A stretch of DNA of 64,000 bases from Penelope pileata (lineage: Eukaryota; Chordata; Aves; Galliformes; Cracidae): NCBI GenBank assembly GCA_013396635.1, contig WBMW01004135.1:357684-421683 (forward strand), in the 5' to 3' direction. Made by a program: the position numbers and the translations under genes. Positions within the stretch are counted from its first letter, which is position 1, and every line of letters starts with the position of its first letter. The notes beneath the pieces are model-generated. The model ran no database searches. It was not told the origin of the DNA and was given only the letters and a program-made list of their open reading frames with translations. Positions 11,301 through 23,739 of this stretch are shown piece after piece.

Positions 11301-14300
11301 CAATGACAGGGTCTACTAACCCAGTGCAGTTTGTGTTTCCTTACTTTACCTTCAGTTCTTTATTTGAATGTGTTTCATTATCTAGTTGATGTTCATTTTC
11401 CACTTTTAGAGAGGTAGTTGTATGATTCCCCTATAGTGAAAATGGAGGACAGCTGAGTATATTCACATACTTAACTATTTTCTACAATAAAGTTTCTTTC
11501 CTTCAAATTTTCAAGGCATAAAGCAGGATAAAAACAAGACAAGTACAAGCTAGAATGAATATCAAGACAGTGGATTATATAATTTACCACAGCAATGTCA
11601 GCATGTTTCTTAATGTTAAGTATACAGAACACGTTCTCAGAGACAGAGCCCAGTACAGCCTACAGAAAGCACTGAAAGGATTTAGGAACACTTTCAGCAT
11701 TATGAATGCTTTGAGTATTTAAGTCTTGCTGAACAATCCAGAATGCCACCAAATTTATTGGTGGTCTTAACACACTTCTTACACGCTGGAGTGTCTTCCC
11801 AAACATAGTTAAAGAGGTTGGTGAATGCCATCCCATTAAGCAACTACCTAAGTCTTAAATGTCACAGGTTTAGAACATTTTTCTGCAGATTCTGGAGGGA
11901 AGAGATGAGTATCCCTGAAATAGTCATTAAATTACATATTTCTGAACAGATCATCAAATTTCAGCTTTTTACAATGAAATCCTAAGCCTCCCAAGTTGTA
12001 TTCTCTCTTTAGTTAAGCCTTGAGAAGCTGTATATGTTTGTGTAGAAAGAACTGAAATTAGCAGACACCTGTAGTCATGCTTACCACACTGGTAGACAAG
12101 TCGTCTCTCTTGTCCAGCTTATTCACAGCGACAGGAGTGTTTTCCAGCAGCATAACCCTCTGGCTGAGGTTACCAATGGCTGAATCCACATTTAGAAGCT
12201 TGATGTCATACAACTTCTGGTGTGTCAGGACAGTGTTATTTAGCTCCTCCAAAGCTGTGTGGAGCGTCTGGCTTTCCTGAAACATAAAACCAAAACACAT
12301 TGGTTTACTCAACTTCAGCAGCACTCTCTCTACTAACAACATAGAGACTGACCCAGTTTAACCAGGCAGACTCCAGGCTGGCTCACCACAGAAATGCTGA
12401 AAACATTCAACTAGAAGCTTCCAGAAAGTTATTCCAGCTTTCAAAGTTTGGAAGTGAGATTTTCCTCAAGGCCTCTTTGTTGCTAACGTAATCAATTCAA
12501 CCGTGCCAGCAAACACACAAAGCCTATTCATCCAATCTTCCAGAACAAGCTTAGGAACTATTATTTTCCCCAGGAAAGCAGATACTAAGCATATTTATAC
12601 ATAAGATTCACCTTCAAGGAAGATATTAATTGTATTAAATATAAATAAATTCAGTAACTTCATTACAAGACAATTGAGGTAAGCACACTTTTTTTTTTTT
12701 AGTTCCCCTTTTGCACATTTAATAACAAAGGTGATTCAGCACATGCCACTCCCAGATTTGCTCAGATTGGCAAGTGCCTGCCATAAAATCCATTCAATAA
12801 AAAGCTTTTAAATCATTTACACAAGCAAAGTACACCATAATTTGATATTTCATTTCAGACTTTCTACTCCTCACCCAGTTAAAGCACACACACAGTGCTC
12901 TCAGACTAGAGTACTTTCATGTTTGCACATGCACAGAAACAAACTACAGTAACATTATCTTATATTTGGTTTTGAAGTATGCCATCTGTATTTTGCCTTC
13001 ACAAAAACCATACTTTTTTTTTTTTTGATACCTGTACCAATATTCCTTATGCAAGGGAGAAAAATACCTGTTTGCAGCTTTCTGTCTGATTGATCTCAGT
13101 CCTTGGCAGAGCAGTGGAGGGAAGTGAGTGTATCTGTTTCAATTCCTTCTAAAGGAGGAAGCAGAAAATCGTGTCTGTAAAAAATACTAAGTTTTTTAGA
13201 ACTGCTAGATTGTAGCTAAGGATGCTTTGATACAGCCATTGCCATTCATGTCTGTTGTGCAGTATTTTAACTAGGCTTTCAGAGGGTCCAAATATAGATA
13301 TTTTAAATGAAGCCCCCAGCTTAGCTATCCTCCTTTAATGAAGTATTATGGTACACATTTCACCACTACCATTCCATCATACCTACAAAGTTTTCGTAGC
13401 AAACACTAGCTAAATTAAGTTTCACAAAGAGCATAATGAGAATATTTGCAGGTAAGACCTAATCTAGAGTAGTGCTGTATTGCATTCTAACTGAAAAGCT
13501 ACTTACCTGCTCTTTTTCCACTATGTTAATTAAGCAAGAGAGGTCAGTATAAATAGTGAGTAGTTTTTGGTAAGGATGGTTAATAATTTCATCCTCACCC
13601 ACATCCTTAATTCAACCAGCAAACACTCTCAACACTTTCACCATCCCCAGTTCTTAAGACACAGTGTAGACAGTTACCATAAGCAATACTCTGCATCACA
13701 CAGGAATAGAGAGTCCCAGGGCTCTGAAGCTCTGTAGCAGGATGCAAAAACCCGCAGGACAGAAAACATAGTAGGGATCAACATCACTGGCACCAGAAAA
13801 ATACGCACTTGGTACCATACAGGAGATGCCACACAGGGATTAGCAATGTGTTAATGCATCAACTAGCACATACTGAAACTTAAAAAGCGTTCTGAAGACA
13901 CAAGGCAAGAACTGCACAGAGTTCTTAAGCTTGTTTCAAATTAGGCAGGCAAACTTTAAATACCTCAGTCCATTCTTACCACATCGTTCTGGAGTATGTC
14001 TATGGATTTCTTGTATTCTTCAATAGCTGTCTGTATGTTTTCAACATCATGAGAAACGCTGGTAAGAGTGCTACCTATGTTCGCTACAGTCTGAAAGAGA
14101 GGAGCAGACAAATCTCAGCCTTCCTCAACTGCATTGTTTCAATGTTCCCATGTGCTACACACAATGTTTTGTTAATGAAACAGCAGGCAGACTGCCACAG
14201 AAACATGCAGTCCAGTTTGGAGGATGCAGAATTTCCCCTGCAGATAAAACAGCACCTATAGCCATGACATCTCAGGGCCAATAAATGAACACACCCTACA

Positions 14301-17300
14301 CCACGACACCCAGACAAACCCAAATCACGGCCTCGAGATTCTCAAAGCAATGCAAACGTTCTGGCGTTAAGCAGAAGTCCTGAAATGAAGACATCTTTCT
14401 TCCTCTCTGCATGGAGTATTTGTAGTCATCACACAGATGCTGACATCATGTATTTACCCTGCCTTAATCAGCTTTCAGGCCTACTCATGAGACACATCAT
14501 ATGCTGCAAAATTGGTCTGCTGAAGGTTGCTAACACTTCTCAAGCAATTCTTTTTTAAATGAATGAACAGCTCTGAAGCATCAGGAAAGTCCCCACAAAT
14601 ACTGCAGGTGTAGCCAGTGTGCTGTGACAGCCACCTCTGCTTCTGCCTACTGCAGCCTCATTCTTCCCTGCATTTATCTGCACTTCCCCTACACCCAGCT
14701 CTTACTTTAGAAACTATTCTGAAAAGCTGCCCTGGTGCTGTGCTAGCTGATGGCAGAGCAGCTAGCAGGTGAGACTGTCAGGTAGGACCCACACAAACAC
14801 TGGTGTACGTCACAGTGATGAGACAGAGTGCATCCTCATGCCTCATGTTCTACTTTGAATACTTTCCTCACTCACCAAAACAAGCAGAACCCATCTCAAA
14901 TCCCCTCTGCCTATAAGCCCATTACGCTCACAAGCTCTTATGGCACTCGAGTGACCCTCTGGCTACCCAGGATATAACCAAATGGTAGCCACGCAAATTT
15001 TCCTTCAGCTCTTTCTTTTCCAAGTCACACCATTGGCTCAGTGAACAATCTCCCTGCCCTGGAGGACGTCAGGACACTCTTCACACTTTCATCTGCCTGA
15101 ACACAAGGCCCTGAGCAACAGGAACTCTCTCACTAACCTTCCAGGACTAACACCAGCAGGCAGTTCCCATTTTCAGGAAGATTCCACAGAAAAGGGTTTG
15201 AGAAAACCAAAATTTGATTCTAATAGCAGGCTTTTCTTCAAAAAAGGCAGGTGATTCTAAATACAGCTGGACACAATGTGTTGTTGAGCAGGGTATTTTC
15301 TCTAGGCCCACCAAAAGCCAGGCCACCCACCTACACCCAAAGCTCTTTTTCCTGTGTGACAGGAGGTACAGCAGCATGCCAGAGGTCTACAAGAAGCCCA
15401 GGTCTGGAAAAATATTGCTTTTCATTGACATGACACTGAACAAACATTAAAAGTGTTGTATTTAAACCTCAGAATAGTTTTCCTACACTCACAATATACT
15501 TCTTGGAAGGATTCCAGCTTGGTTTTTATTACATCAAACTTCTAAAACAAACAAGCAAGCAAGATGGCATCAAGAGAGGAAAGGAAACAGATGCCACATC
15601 TAACACCTTCCTCGGGCTCAACAGCAGAGACTGAAATGAACTCTGAAAGTTCCTGACACTGCATCAAGGTCTTTGATCTTCACAAGGTGTGACCAAACAC
15701 TTCAACACAAAAAAGCCTCGCTGTTCAGCACATCACTGCAAGCTGAAACCTGTTGGCCCTAACAATTTGTCCTGACAGCACTGTCCTCAGGGCAGCAAGA
15801 TCACACCAGGGTTACTACATAAATTACGTGCTGGTTCTAGACTCTCAGTAGTACTTTGGGACTTATGGGCATACTGGATTTTCACTGACATAACAGCAAA
15901 TTAGAAATTTAGGAAATAGCTATATAGTCCTCCCAAAAAAAGAAATCCTAGCAGCCCGGTCAGCCAAACCACACTGCTTGCTTCCAATATGGCCAGCTTG
16001 TTGATTACGTGTGAACTTAGCACAGACAAGAAGCAAGGAGAAATGGAAACCCCTAGAAGCCAAAGGAGAACTGGACTGACATTAGGTTTTAGCCCAATAT
16101 AAATATTTATTGCTAAATAACAGAACCGCCATGGAAGACTTGGGCAAGTTTCAATAAGCCTTCTCTTTTACCAAAATGAACAGGCCAGTTCTTGGGTAAA
16201 GAAGGTTCAAGCTAAGGCACACAGTAAGACATTGTATTAACAGAGGCCACTTTGTAAGCAGACCCATTTGGGTCTGTCTTTCAAGGAATTGTCAAAAAAC
16301 ATTCCAGTACAATGTATGCTTTGCTGTGCATATACTATAAAACTGCAGAGAGACTTCTGCAAGTACCTTAAATGCTATTAAGGTTAGTAACCTGAAGGAA
16401 AGCAACGTCCAAGTTCAAGAAGGGACAATATAAAAGCAGAAACACTCCAAACAGGGAGAGCCAAGGCCTTCCTTTTGTTTGTTTGTTTTCACTTTTTAAA
16501 TGTTTTAAGTATCTGCCATACGTTATCTTAGGACTATACACTGTCAAGTATACAAACTGCAATTTAATAGCAACAGAGGAGCCAACTGTTTAGCACATGC
16601 AGTTCAGGTAACTGCCAGTGTTCCTGCTGTCCTCAAGAGCCCAGCTGCAGCTGAGCACTGCAGGGCTCGTTGAGCAATACCACACTTGGGGTACTTGCCT
16701 TCTGAAGCTTCTCCACCGTGACAGGAAGAGAAATCAAATCAGAAGCGGACTTGATGTTGGTTTTGAGATGATTCACTGTTGAGGTCAATAGTGATATCTA
16801 AAAACAAAGAGGAATATTTACAATCATTCAACATGATCCTGATTATGAACTTTCACAAAATTAATGATTTAATTTTTAAAAACTAAAACGTACAACAAAA
16901 AAACCACACACACACAAAACACCCTTGTCTCTAGGCTAGCAGTCCTGCCTAGGCTACGTTAAAAATCTTCTGCCTCTTGCAACAGATGCAAGAATTTTTT
17001 AAACTGAATACAAGATATACAGTACCCTCTACCAATTTTATATTCCTGTCCTTATGGACAGATTGTTGCTCAAGGAAGATTTTAATTTTTTATATTGCAC
17101 AAGAAGCCTTTACACAGAGGAAAGTCATCTAGTTCCGCATTTAGTGATCACAAACCTGCCCAGCAAAACCATGCAACTTCTCTAGATGAGTGACAAGCAA
17201 AGAATTTGCATGTTTCACCCAAACTTTCTGCTGCAGAATTGGTTTCTGTCAACTGTTCTACCCAGCTGACAAGTGTTCTATGAGTCTTCAAGTTAAGTTC

Positions 17301-20300
17301 TTCATTCCAATCAAGAGGCTGTCAAACTAGAAACAATCACAAGCTGGTCCTTAATTGCTGACATTATCACTTAAAGATAAACTTGTAGCCATCAGGAGTT
17401 GAAACAAATGAAGAATCATTTTTCCCCTATTTGAGAATTGAAAAGTAGAGCAGATAAAATCCACTTTCTTCTAGCTAGAAAAATAGAGTTGTTTTAAAGG
17501 CTGAGAAAAGGGGCGAGATCCTAGGTTTACAATAGGCCAACCTGACCAGCTGGTGCAGGGTCTCTAGCTTCACAGCTGTGAACATTGGCTGAAATAATTC
17601 CCAGCGGTGTATCCCAACAATTCACGGAAAAAATAACTGAATTCTGGCTGAGATTGCAACCAGACCCTGAATTAACTTGAGGGCCTGCAGGAACCACGTC
17701 CCAAGTATCTTTAACACCCAGGAGCAGATGATAGCCTTCTGAAAGTCCAATCAAGCACCTAAATATTTGTGGATAACGCATATTACCAGATGTTGAAAGC
17801 AAGACAAGTTTTTAACTGTGTTTATATCCCCGTGCCGCTGTCTGGAGCTGAAACTAAATCAATCTGAGTGACTTCGAGAGTCTTTGACGTTTACCCGAAA
17901 GCAGCAGTGTCAGAGATGTACACACTCCTCTGGATACCACCAACTGCAACCTGCTATGAACCCTCCAAGGCAAGAATTTCAGTAAGAGCCTTGCTGGATG
18001 CTTTGTCTGAAGCATGAGCCAATACATCAGCTAAGGAAACAGCTTTCTGTTAAGTGGCTTAGTTCTATCAGAGTAAACAAAGCTAAGATTTACACCAGCT
18101 CACATTCCCAGTGAGCATTAGCAGATTTTACATTCACAAGACCCCCAGTACTTCCTTTGCAGCAACATGCACTTGCACTGATTCACATTAACTTCTCTCC
18201 CTGCACATGAAATGTTTGCAGATACTCTCCTTAAATTTGAAGTGTCAAATCTGTCATGGTAAACATCACAGTTATTTGGCAAGAAAATAAATAACTGCAC
18301 AGCTCTCGGGTTTCTTTAAATGCTGCCTCAAGCCTTCCCACCAGTTGCATAATTTTTCCTCTCTGCAGTAAGTCCCCAGTCCAACTGGATGTTCTGCCTT
18401 CTTTGGCTTAATATTAATACATCATTCAACTTTAAAAGTTCAGCATCTGGTCACAGAAGTCCTTAGAGAATGGCTCATCCCTGCACTTAAGCGCTCAAGC
18501 TTTTTTCTGCTAGCAGGTTTACATTTTCTGTTAACATAGATGTAATTGAACATTTTATTTTTCAAAATTAAAAACTAATTCTTCTTACCTGTTTATTGAT
18601 CTCTGTGATATTTATCCAGATTTTATTTAGCCCCAGTTCTCCAGTCTCAATTTGTTCTAGTTGCTTTTGCTGCTGCACCAGATCTTCATTCAGTTTCGGA
18701 ATTTCTTGGAATGACGTCTTTTGATTAGATTCCACTAGACAGATAAAAAAAAAAAAGTTAAATTTAAAAAGAAGTAAACAGTATTGAACAGGTAAGAAGC
18801 CAGCTACAAGCAGCAACATCTATGACAGCCAAGGCAGCAGTAACAGTTACTACGTGAGTTTATTGCCACTTCAGAACTAAGTTTTTGTTTGAAACAACAG
18901 CTCATTTTTGTTTTAAGAGTACTAATGTCTCTGTCTAAAGAGAACCCAGAAAGACTGCACTAAATGTAACACTTTGCAGTAGCACTGTCACACTGGCAAG
19001 CCTCAGCAGGTTTTTAGTGCTGTTATTTTGCATTACTTTCACAGGGGGATACAAAATAGTAACAAAACCATAAACAAGAACTGCCAACAGCACCAGGGCA
19101 AAGGAGGCCTGTGAAACGAACCCTGATGCCCTTCTCAGGCCTACAAAGGGGCTGACGATGATGATGATGATGTGAATTCCAAAGAGATTAACGTGATTAC
19201 AGCTCTTCCATGTGACAGAAAGGCAACTGAGAAAAATACGTAAGCTTACAGGCTAATATCTGTTGGTAAACAAACAGACACATGCCTTGGAAATAAAGTC
19301 AGTTATTACAGCAGTTAGTATCACAGAAGAAGGAAACATGGCTCAAACCAGCAAGCCTCAGAAATGCAGCTCTTCCAGGTCTGCAGTGACTAAGCTGTTT
19401 GCTGCCAGTGCTATTAGGCAAGCCTAAATCCCCAGGTATGAGAAACAAGTGAGCAAAGCTTTTGAGATGGAGATGACAGGGTTCTGCGCAGCCTGCACCT
19501 CCACTCTGCAGCGCAGCGCTGCTCCAGCACCCACTGCCATCCTCCAGACCCCAGCCTGCTGAGAGCACTGGAACCTAACAGCGCCCATCAGCATCGATTT
19601 CCACATGTGACCCACAGGGTCAAAGGGGAGAGCCCTTCAAGGGTGCTTTAGGCTCACAGAGCGGAGGCCTAAATACACATTACAGGTGCATTCTCTAAAA
19701 GCCACTTACCTCCCTTAAAGCAAGTTCTCAAGACACTTCGAGGTACGGAGCAACCTGCACTGATCACTCAAGATCCAAATAACACTTCTGGTTATAATGT
19801 TCTTCAAAAGGTAAATCTTAGCCAAAACAGACTCAGAACTGATCGTGCATTTGCGTACCTTGATGCAAGCACTCGATGCATCAGATGTCTCCTCCTGAGA
19901 TTTCAGAGTCTCTTGTAAACAGATTGTTTTCTATTTTGCTGCTCTCACAGTGTACAGCAAATCTGCATTTAAGAGTTCTCTGTGGTGCTAGGAAGGTTAA
20001 ATACTACATGCATTCTTAGTGTCATTACCAAGAACCAAATGGCAACACTACAGTGATTTCCACCCACCCTCAATGTACTAGACACACAAAGAAGTCTTAT
20101 TTTTAAAAACGCTTTCATTCCACGCTCAGCTTGTTCTAAGGGTGGCAGAACAAGAACTGCCAAGGGAATCTGCTCTTACAGAGGAAAAAAATCGAGATGA
20201 AGATTCAGAGAAGGAAGATCGTTATCCCCAAGCAGCTGTAGGAACACCTGATCTGCGTGACTTTGTTCCTCCTTCCACCCACCTGTTTCACCAAAGCAGA

Positions 20301-22199
20301 GTTTATCTTTTGGAACCGGGTTATTCTTGCTTTTTGTTGTTGTTCTTGTTCTTGTTTTTAATGCTGTCTCATAACATGACTCTCACCCAGCTTCTAGGGA
20401 TGCTATTACAGCAACAAGGAAATACAGGACTATTTTATCACTGCTTGGAGGATTTAATGCACTGGTTTTCTATCAGAGCTATTAAGGAGAAAACAAGCCC
20501 ATCTGTGACTGCCAGGCAGCGCGTTCAGAGCGAACAACTGCTCTAACAAAGATGTCTCTGTACAGCAGGAATGATGAAACTTCACAACACCAAAGCCAAC
20601 GAATGTCATCACACAGAACTTTGACTGCCAACACACACCATGACTCCAAGCAGACCTGTCCATGAAGACCAGCAGTTCTCCAGGACAAGACCAAACCACG
20701 TTCAGCATGCCCAGAGCCACAAGGCAGCGCCTGTAACTGAAAGCATTTTCCCTAACCGTGGGACTCCAGTTAAACCCAGCTTTAGGAGCAGGGTGTCAGT
20801 GAATAGAAAAGCACACCTAACAAGCAATGCTCTCTCCTCTAGCCAGCCAGGAGACTCCACCTTGGCAGACAGCTCAGCTACCAGCTACTCCCCATGTTGC
20901 AGCAATGTTACACGCCCTAGCAGGAAGCTCTAGACACAAACAGCTCAGAACTTCTCCAAGAACAGCAAACACACTTCCTCAGTATCTCTTTCTACCCTGC
21001 CTCCAGCCTGAGCATCCTCAAACTTTTCATTTCAATTTCAAGAACTCTGGCCTCGTTCGTAACATTTGTCCTAGGCAAAAAAACAAATATTCTAACACGA
21101 AGACCGAAGTTACAGGACAAAATCTGCTGTCAACAATGATGCTCTACAGACAAAACTTCAGCTTTCCTGAAGTGGCCAGACTGCAGGAAAAGTTCAAGCT
21201 TCACCATCTTCTGCTCCTTTCACACAGCTCCTCAGCTTACCCTTGCCTTTTTCAACATACAGGATTTTATACACTACTAAAATCAGGTACCAAAAGGTAT
21301 CTTGCTTTGAGAGGTAAGGTACAGGGACCCAGGAACACACCTTGCAGGTAAACTTTGTCATTTGTTACAGCTCAGCTCTACAGCAGCAGTTACAGTACTG
21401 AAAACTGACATGGCCAGAGGAAACTTGAGACCTACGAGCAAAAGGCTTCACATTAGCTCTAAACCAAACTATCAAACGTGAAATAACCCCACTCCATACA
21501 CAACAGGACATGAAAGTTGAACAAATATGGGTCAATGAAAGCAAGATAAGCACTCCAAAGATATATGGGAAGAAGATAATAACAGAGTAACATTTAAATT
21601 GCAGCAGCACAATTGCACACTTGAGAGGCTTTTAAATGAGCTCAAGACAACATTATTCTTCGTTAATTTTTTGGGGGTGGAGAGAAGCATCAGAATTCCC
21701 CAGAATGCTATTACGAGGCTGATTACTGATCAGAACTTTTCCCTTCTTTTTTTAACAGTGGCTTCAGAAGGGAGCACTGCCAAGCCCAAAGTCAGGGCTT
21801 GCAAGAGCGTACGTACAAGCGACCAAAATCCCACCTGGCTCAGCTCCTCAGGAGGTACCAGCAGACAAAAATACCCAACACGTGCCTCGGGGTTGCTCAG
21901 CCTCCAGTTATTTTTGGTTCGGAGGACTCTTGGAGTCACAGCAGTTTGCCTGCTCCGTGCTTTCAGGCGCTGAGCAGGCAGGCAGGCAGCCAGAGCCCTC
22001 CGCAGCACCCAGAGCAAGCGCTCAGCAGCGGCATGGTGACATGTACTCACTGGTTCGGAACTTCTCCTTGATCACATCCAGGTCCTCCTTGAGAGCCACC
22101 TGCATCCAGACCAGGCCGACACAGGCCACCACGCAAGCGGCGAGAATGACGAAGGCGCAGAGCGGGTAGCAGAACCTGCAGCACCGCAGGTAGTCGCCC
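8202..22199 (-). CDS. EFCAB14: EFCAB14, EF-hand and transmembrane protein (exons 2-11; exon 1 in gap)
   Basis: Minus-strand exons: 2 22051-22199; 3 18589-18734; 4 16699-16797; 5 13980-14090; 6 13068-13148; 7 12085-12276; 8 11350-11430; 9 9877-9988; 10 9216-9347; 11 8202-8377. All phases join, giving about 425 residues. Exon 2 carries the membrane helix (FVILAACVVACVGLVWMQVA) after a cysteine-rich CCRFCYPLC stretch. Exons 3-8 form a long helical/coiled-coil segment with NxS/T sites (NIT, NNT, NLS), suggesting a lumenal or extracellular stalk. Exon 11 ends in two EF-hand-like loops: DADGKLSFED (degenerate) and DTDGDEKYSLQE (canonical), and the protein terminates LALGI. The family has no established biochemical function. 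The intron after exon 4 appears to use a GC donor. Exon 1 with the start codon is absent: a GTGAG donor abuts the N run at 22546. Confidence 0.93.
9216..9347 (-). CDS. EFCAB14: EFCAB14 exon 10
   Basis: The exon is 132 nt, a serine/threonine-rich linker ending QLRHLSLPGISSIE, which matches the conserved segment before the EF-hands. Acceptor CAACAG, donor GTGTGT. Confidence 0.88.
9877..9988 (-). CDS. EFCAB14: EFCAB14 exon 9
   Basis: The exon is 112 nt, encoding ETGIRDSQVSKLREKLQQIN and ending EASKN plus one base. The SQVSKLREKLQ core matches the mammalian protein. Acceptor ATGCAG, donor GTGAGG. Confidence 0.9.
11350..11430 (-). CDS. EFCAB14: EFCAB14 exon 8
   Basis: The exon is 81 nt (27 codons), phase 0, starting GNHTTTSLKVENEHQLDNET. 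It is polar and poorly conserved, supported by its ACTATAG acceptor, its GTAAAG donor and compatible phase with exons 7 and 9. Confidence 0.72.
12085..12276 (-). CDS. EFCAB14: EFCAB14 exon 7
   Basis: The exon is 192 nt (64 codons), phase 0, with ALEELNNTVLTHQKLYDIKL and IGNLSQRVMLLE. It holds two N-glycosylation sequons. Acceptor TTTCAG, donor GTG followed by GTAAGC. Confidence 0.9.
13068..13148 (-). CDS. EFCAB14: EFCAB14 exon 6
   Basis: The exon is 81 nt (27 codons), phase 0, reading KELKQIHSLPSTALPRTEIN and ending SCKQ. It is poorly conserved and is assigned by position, phase and splice sites (CTTTAG acceptor; CAG then GTATTT donor). Confidence 0.75.
13980..14090 (-). CDS. EFCAB14: EFCAB14 exon 5
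   Basis: The exon is 111 nt (37 codons), phase 0, from TVANIGSTLTSVSHDVENIQ to DILQNDV. Acceptor CTTTCAG, donor GTG followed by GTAAGA. It continues the coiled coil. Confidence 0.9.
16699..16797 (-). CDS. EFCAB14: EFCAB14 exon 4 with a probable GC splice donor
   Basis: The exon is 99 nt (33 codons), phase 0, from ISLLTSTVNHLKTNIKSASD to VEKLQK. It matches the mammalian protein closely. The exon must end at AAG followed by GCAAGT, the consensus GC donor, because the next matching residues begin in exon 5 at 14090. Confidence 0.88.
18589..18734 (-). CDS. EFCAB14: EFCAB14 exon 3, coiled-coil start
   Basis: The exon is 146 nt, encoding ESNQKTSFQEIPKLNEDLV and continuing through a Gln-rich heptad-like stretch to INITEINKQ. 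Acceptor GTCTAG, donor CAG followed by GTAAGA. Confidence 0.92.
18735..22050 (-). other. EFCAB14 intron 2
   Basis: A 3.3-kb intron. It contains a short (GAT)n run near 19155 and plus-strand ORFs of up to 174 codons (20827-21351) with no family resemblance. I recognise no gene or transposon. Confidence 0.6.
22051..22199 (-). CDS. EFCAB14: EFCAB14 exon 2, transmembrane helix
   Basis: The exon is 149 nt, beginning GDYLRCCRFCYPLCAFVILA and running through the single membrane helix to EKFRT. The acceptor is TTCACCCAG and the donor ACCA followed by GTGAGT. The last A pairs with TG of exon 3 to give Met. Confidence 0.93.
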
Positions 22200-22545
22200 C
22201 TGGGTGAAGCAGAAACAACGGGCTGTGAGCATCCAGCAGCTCCCAGAAAAGCTTTATTTTCAACGTGGGTCTGCGAAAGCAAAGGACAGGGCTGGAAAAG
22301 CACACAGGGGTTGGCTGGAGAGAGTTAAGAGCTCTTCCAAGAATAAATAACAGAGGAATAGATGGCAGCGTGGGACTGGGGCCGCTGCTCTCTGCTCAGC
22401 CTCTCCCAGGAGGCGCCTCTGGGACATTCAGGAAGAGCTGGGGAAGGGTTCACCACAGTGCTATGGCCAAACCTCTACCCCACACCCGGACAGCCCGGCT
22501 TCGTGCGGGCTCCCACCCGCCCGCTCCCCGCCCCGCGGCCCTCAC

Positions 22546-22565
22546 NNNNNNNNNNNNNNNNNNNN
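22546..22565. other. Assembly gap of 20 N hiding EFCAB14 exon 1
   Basis: The sequence at the gap edge, read on the minus strand from 22545, is GTGAGGGCC, a strong splice donor. This places the end of EFCAB14 exon 1 directly inside the N run. The mammalian exon 1 encodes about 60 residues, so the true gap is larger than 20 bases. Confidence 0.8.
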
Positions 22566-22640
22566 CCGGCGCCGCCCGCCAGCAAACCGCGCTCCCGTTG
22601 GGCGGCGCGGCCCGGCCCGACCCGCCCCACCGCTCGGGGG

Positions 22641-22770
22641 GACGGCGGTGGGTGGTGACGCGGGTTACGAATCCCGCCTCCACCGGGGCGGCCCCTCTGC
22701 CTGCGGTGCCGCTGAGGTGACAGTGGTGGGTGGAGCACCGGTTCGAATCCCGCCTCCGCCAGGGCGGCCC
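22641..22770. repeat. Two imperfect tandem copies of a ~53-bp GC-rich unit
   Basis: Units at 22641-22694 and 22719-22770 share GTGGGTGG, CGAATCCCGCCTCC and GGGCGGCCC in the same order, separated by about 24 bp. The second copy contains GGTTCGAATCC, which resembles a pol III B box. The first has GGTTACGAATCC in the same place. Confidence 0.75.
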
Positions 22771-22799
22771 TACGGGTATAGGGCTGGGGAGAGCTGGGA

Positions 22800-23739
22800 T
22801 ATGTGGTCTACAGGTGTGACTTGCGGTCGCAGGGAAGTACCCACCCGAATCACAGTAAAATCTGCGCTCTGTGCGAGAGCGGGCCTGATGAGCAATTAAG
22901 GAGGTGTTTAAGAGTGGTTTAACTGAAGAGCATTTGAAGACTTCTCAGCATCTCCTACCACTTGCCTCTGGCTGGAGCCCCACAGCTCAAAGGCCACACA
23001 CATCCTGGCATGGAGACAGGGGTGTCTGAGGGCATCAAGGTATGCTGAGGGAAATCCTCATGTCCCAGGGTGTATGCAGCCCCACAGCAGGGCCCACAGC
23101 AGGGCCTGGCCCAGCGCCATCCCAGGAGCTGCCTCTGCGAGGCCCAGCGCTGAGCGGCTGCAGGGCATGGGGGGGTCCAACACAGACTCCCCATGACCAT
23201 CAGCCACCCCTGGTGCCCGTTGTTTGTCCCCACTGAGCCACACAGGAGCTGGCTCCTTCCCAAAGCCTGGTGGTACCAGCCCTGTGTGCCTGTTGTCTGA
23301 ACAGCACAATATTTGTACACAGAAGTTACAAAGTCAATAATTTTCCAGTCCATTCTCCTCGTGATGATTGCTTAGTAATTTGCAAACAATTATAATACTG
23401 CTGACTCCGTATTTCTGCTACTACATATGTTTGGGCGAAGGGTCTTCACCTAGGCAGGGGTCTTTCTGACCTATGGGTGTGATTTTTAGTGTTACCATGA
23501 AGGTAATTCAGCCAAGGATTCATGGACCTTGGGTTTTCTCGCCAAGTTGGCAACATCCCAAAGTATCCTGATCCATGTCCCCTTCAAGGCCTACTGGCTC
23601 TGGGAAGCCCCTGTTTAAGGATACCATGTGTTAATTCTTCTGATAATACAGTGGAAGTTCTGTTTGTTTAGAATTAGCCTTCAGCATGGCCATTGCTGTC
23701 AGGACACAGCCATCGCTCAGCTCGTGGCTTTGGGCGATG
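22800..23739. other. EFCAB14-CYP4B intergenic DNA, no gene seen
   Basis: Non-coding sequence between the divergent promoters. I see no conserved ORF, RNA gene or transposon before the CR1 element. Confidence 0.5.

Larger units (their letters stand above)
22470..22800 (-). promoter_or_regulatory. EFCAB14: GC-rich CpG-type promoter region of EFCAB14
   Basis: A short, very GC- and CpG-rich island surrounds the gap containing exon 1, with GC boxes (CCGCCC, GGGCGG) and no TATA box. It fits a housekeeping promoter. The start site cannot be placed because of the gap. Confidence 0.6.

Noticed and set aside
15480..15545. Possible extra EFCAB14 exon (minus strand, KLESFQE-like)
   Set aside because: It has no match to the protein, and exon 4 joins exon 5 directly with conserved sequence.
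22735..22760. tRNA gene suggested by GGTTCGAATCC
   Set aside because: Flanking bases cannot form the T-stem or acceptor stem, and no A box lies at the right distance. Kept only as a B-box-like repeat.
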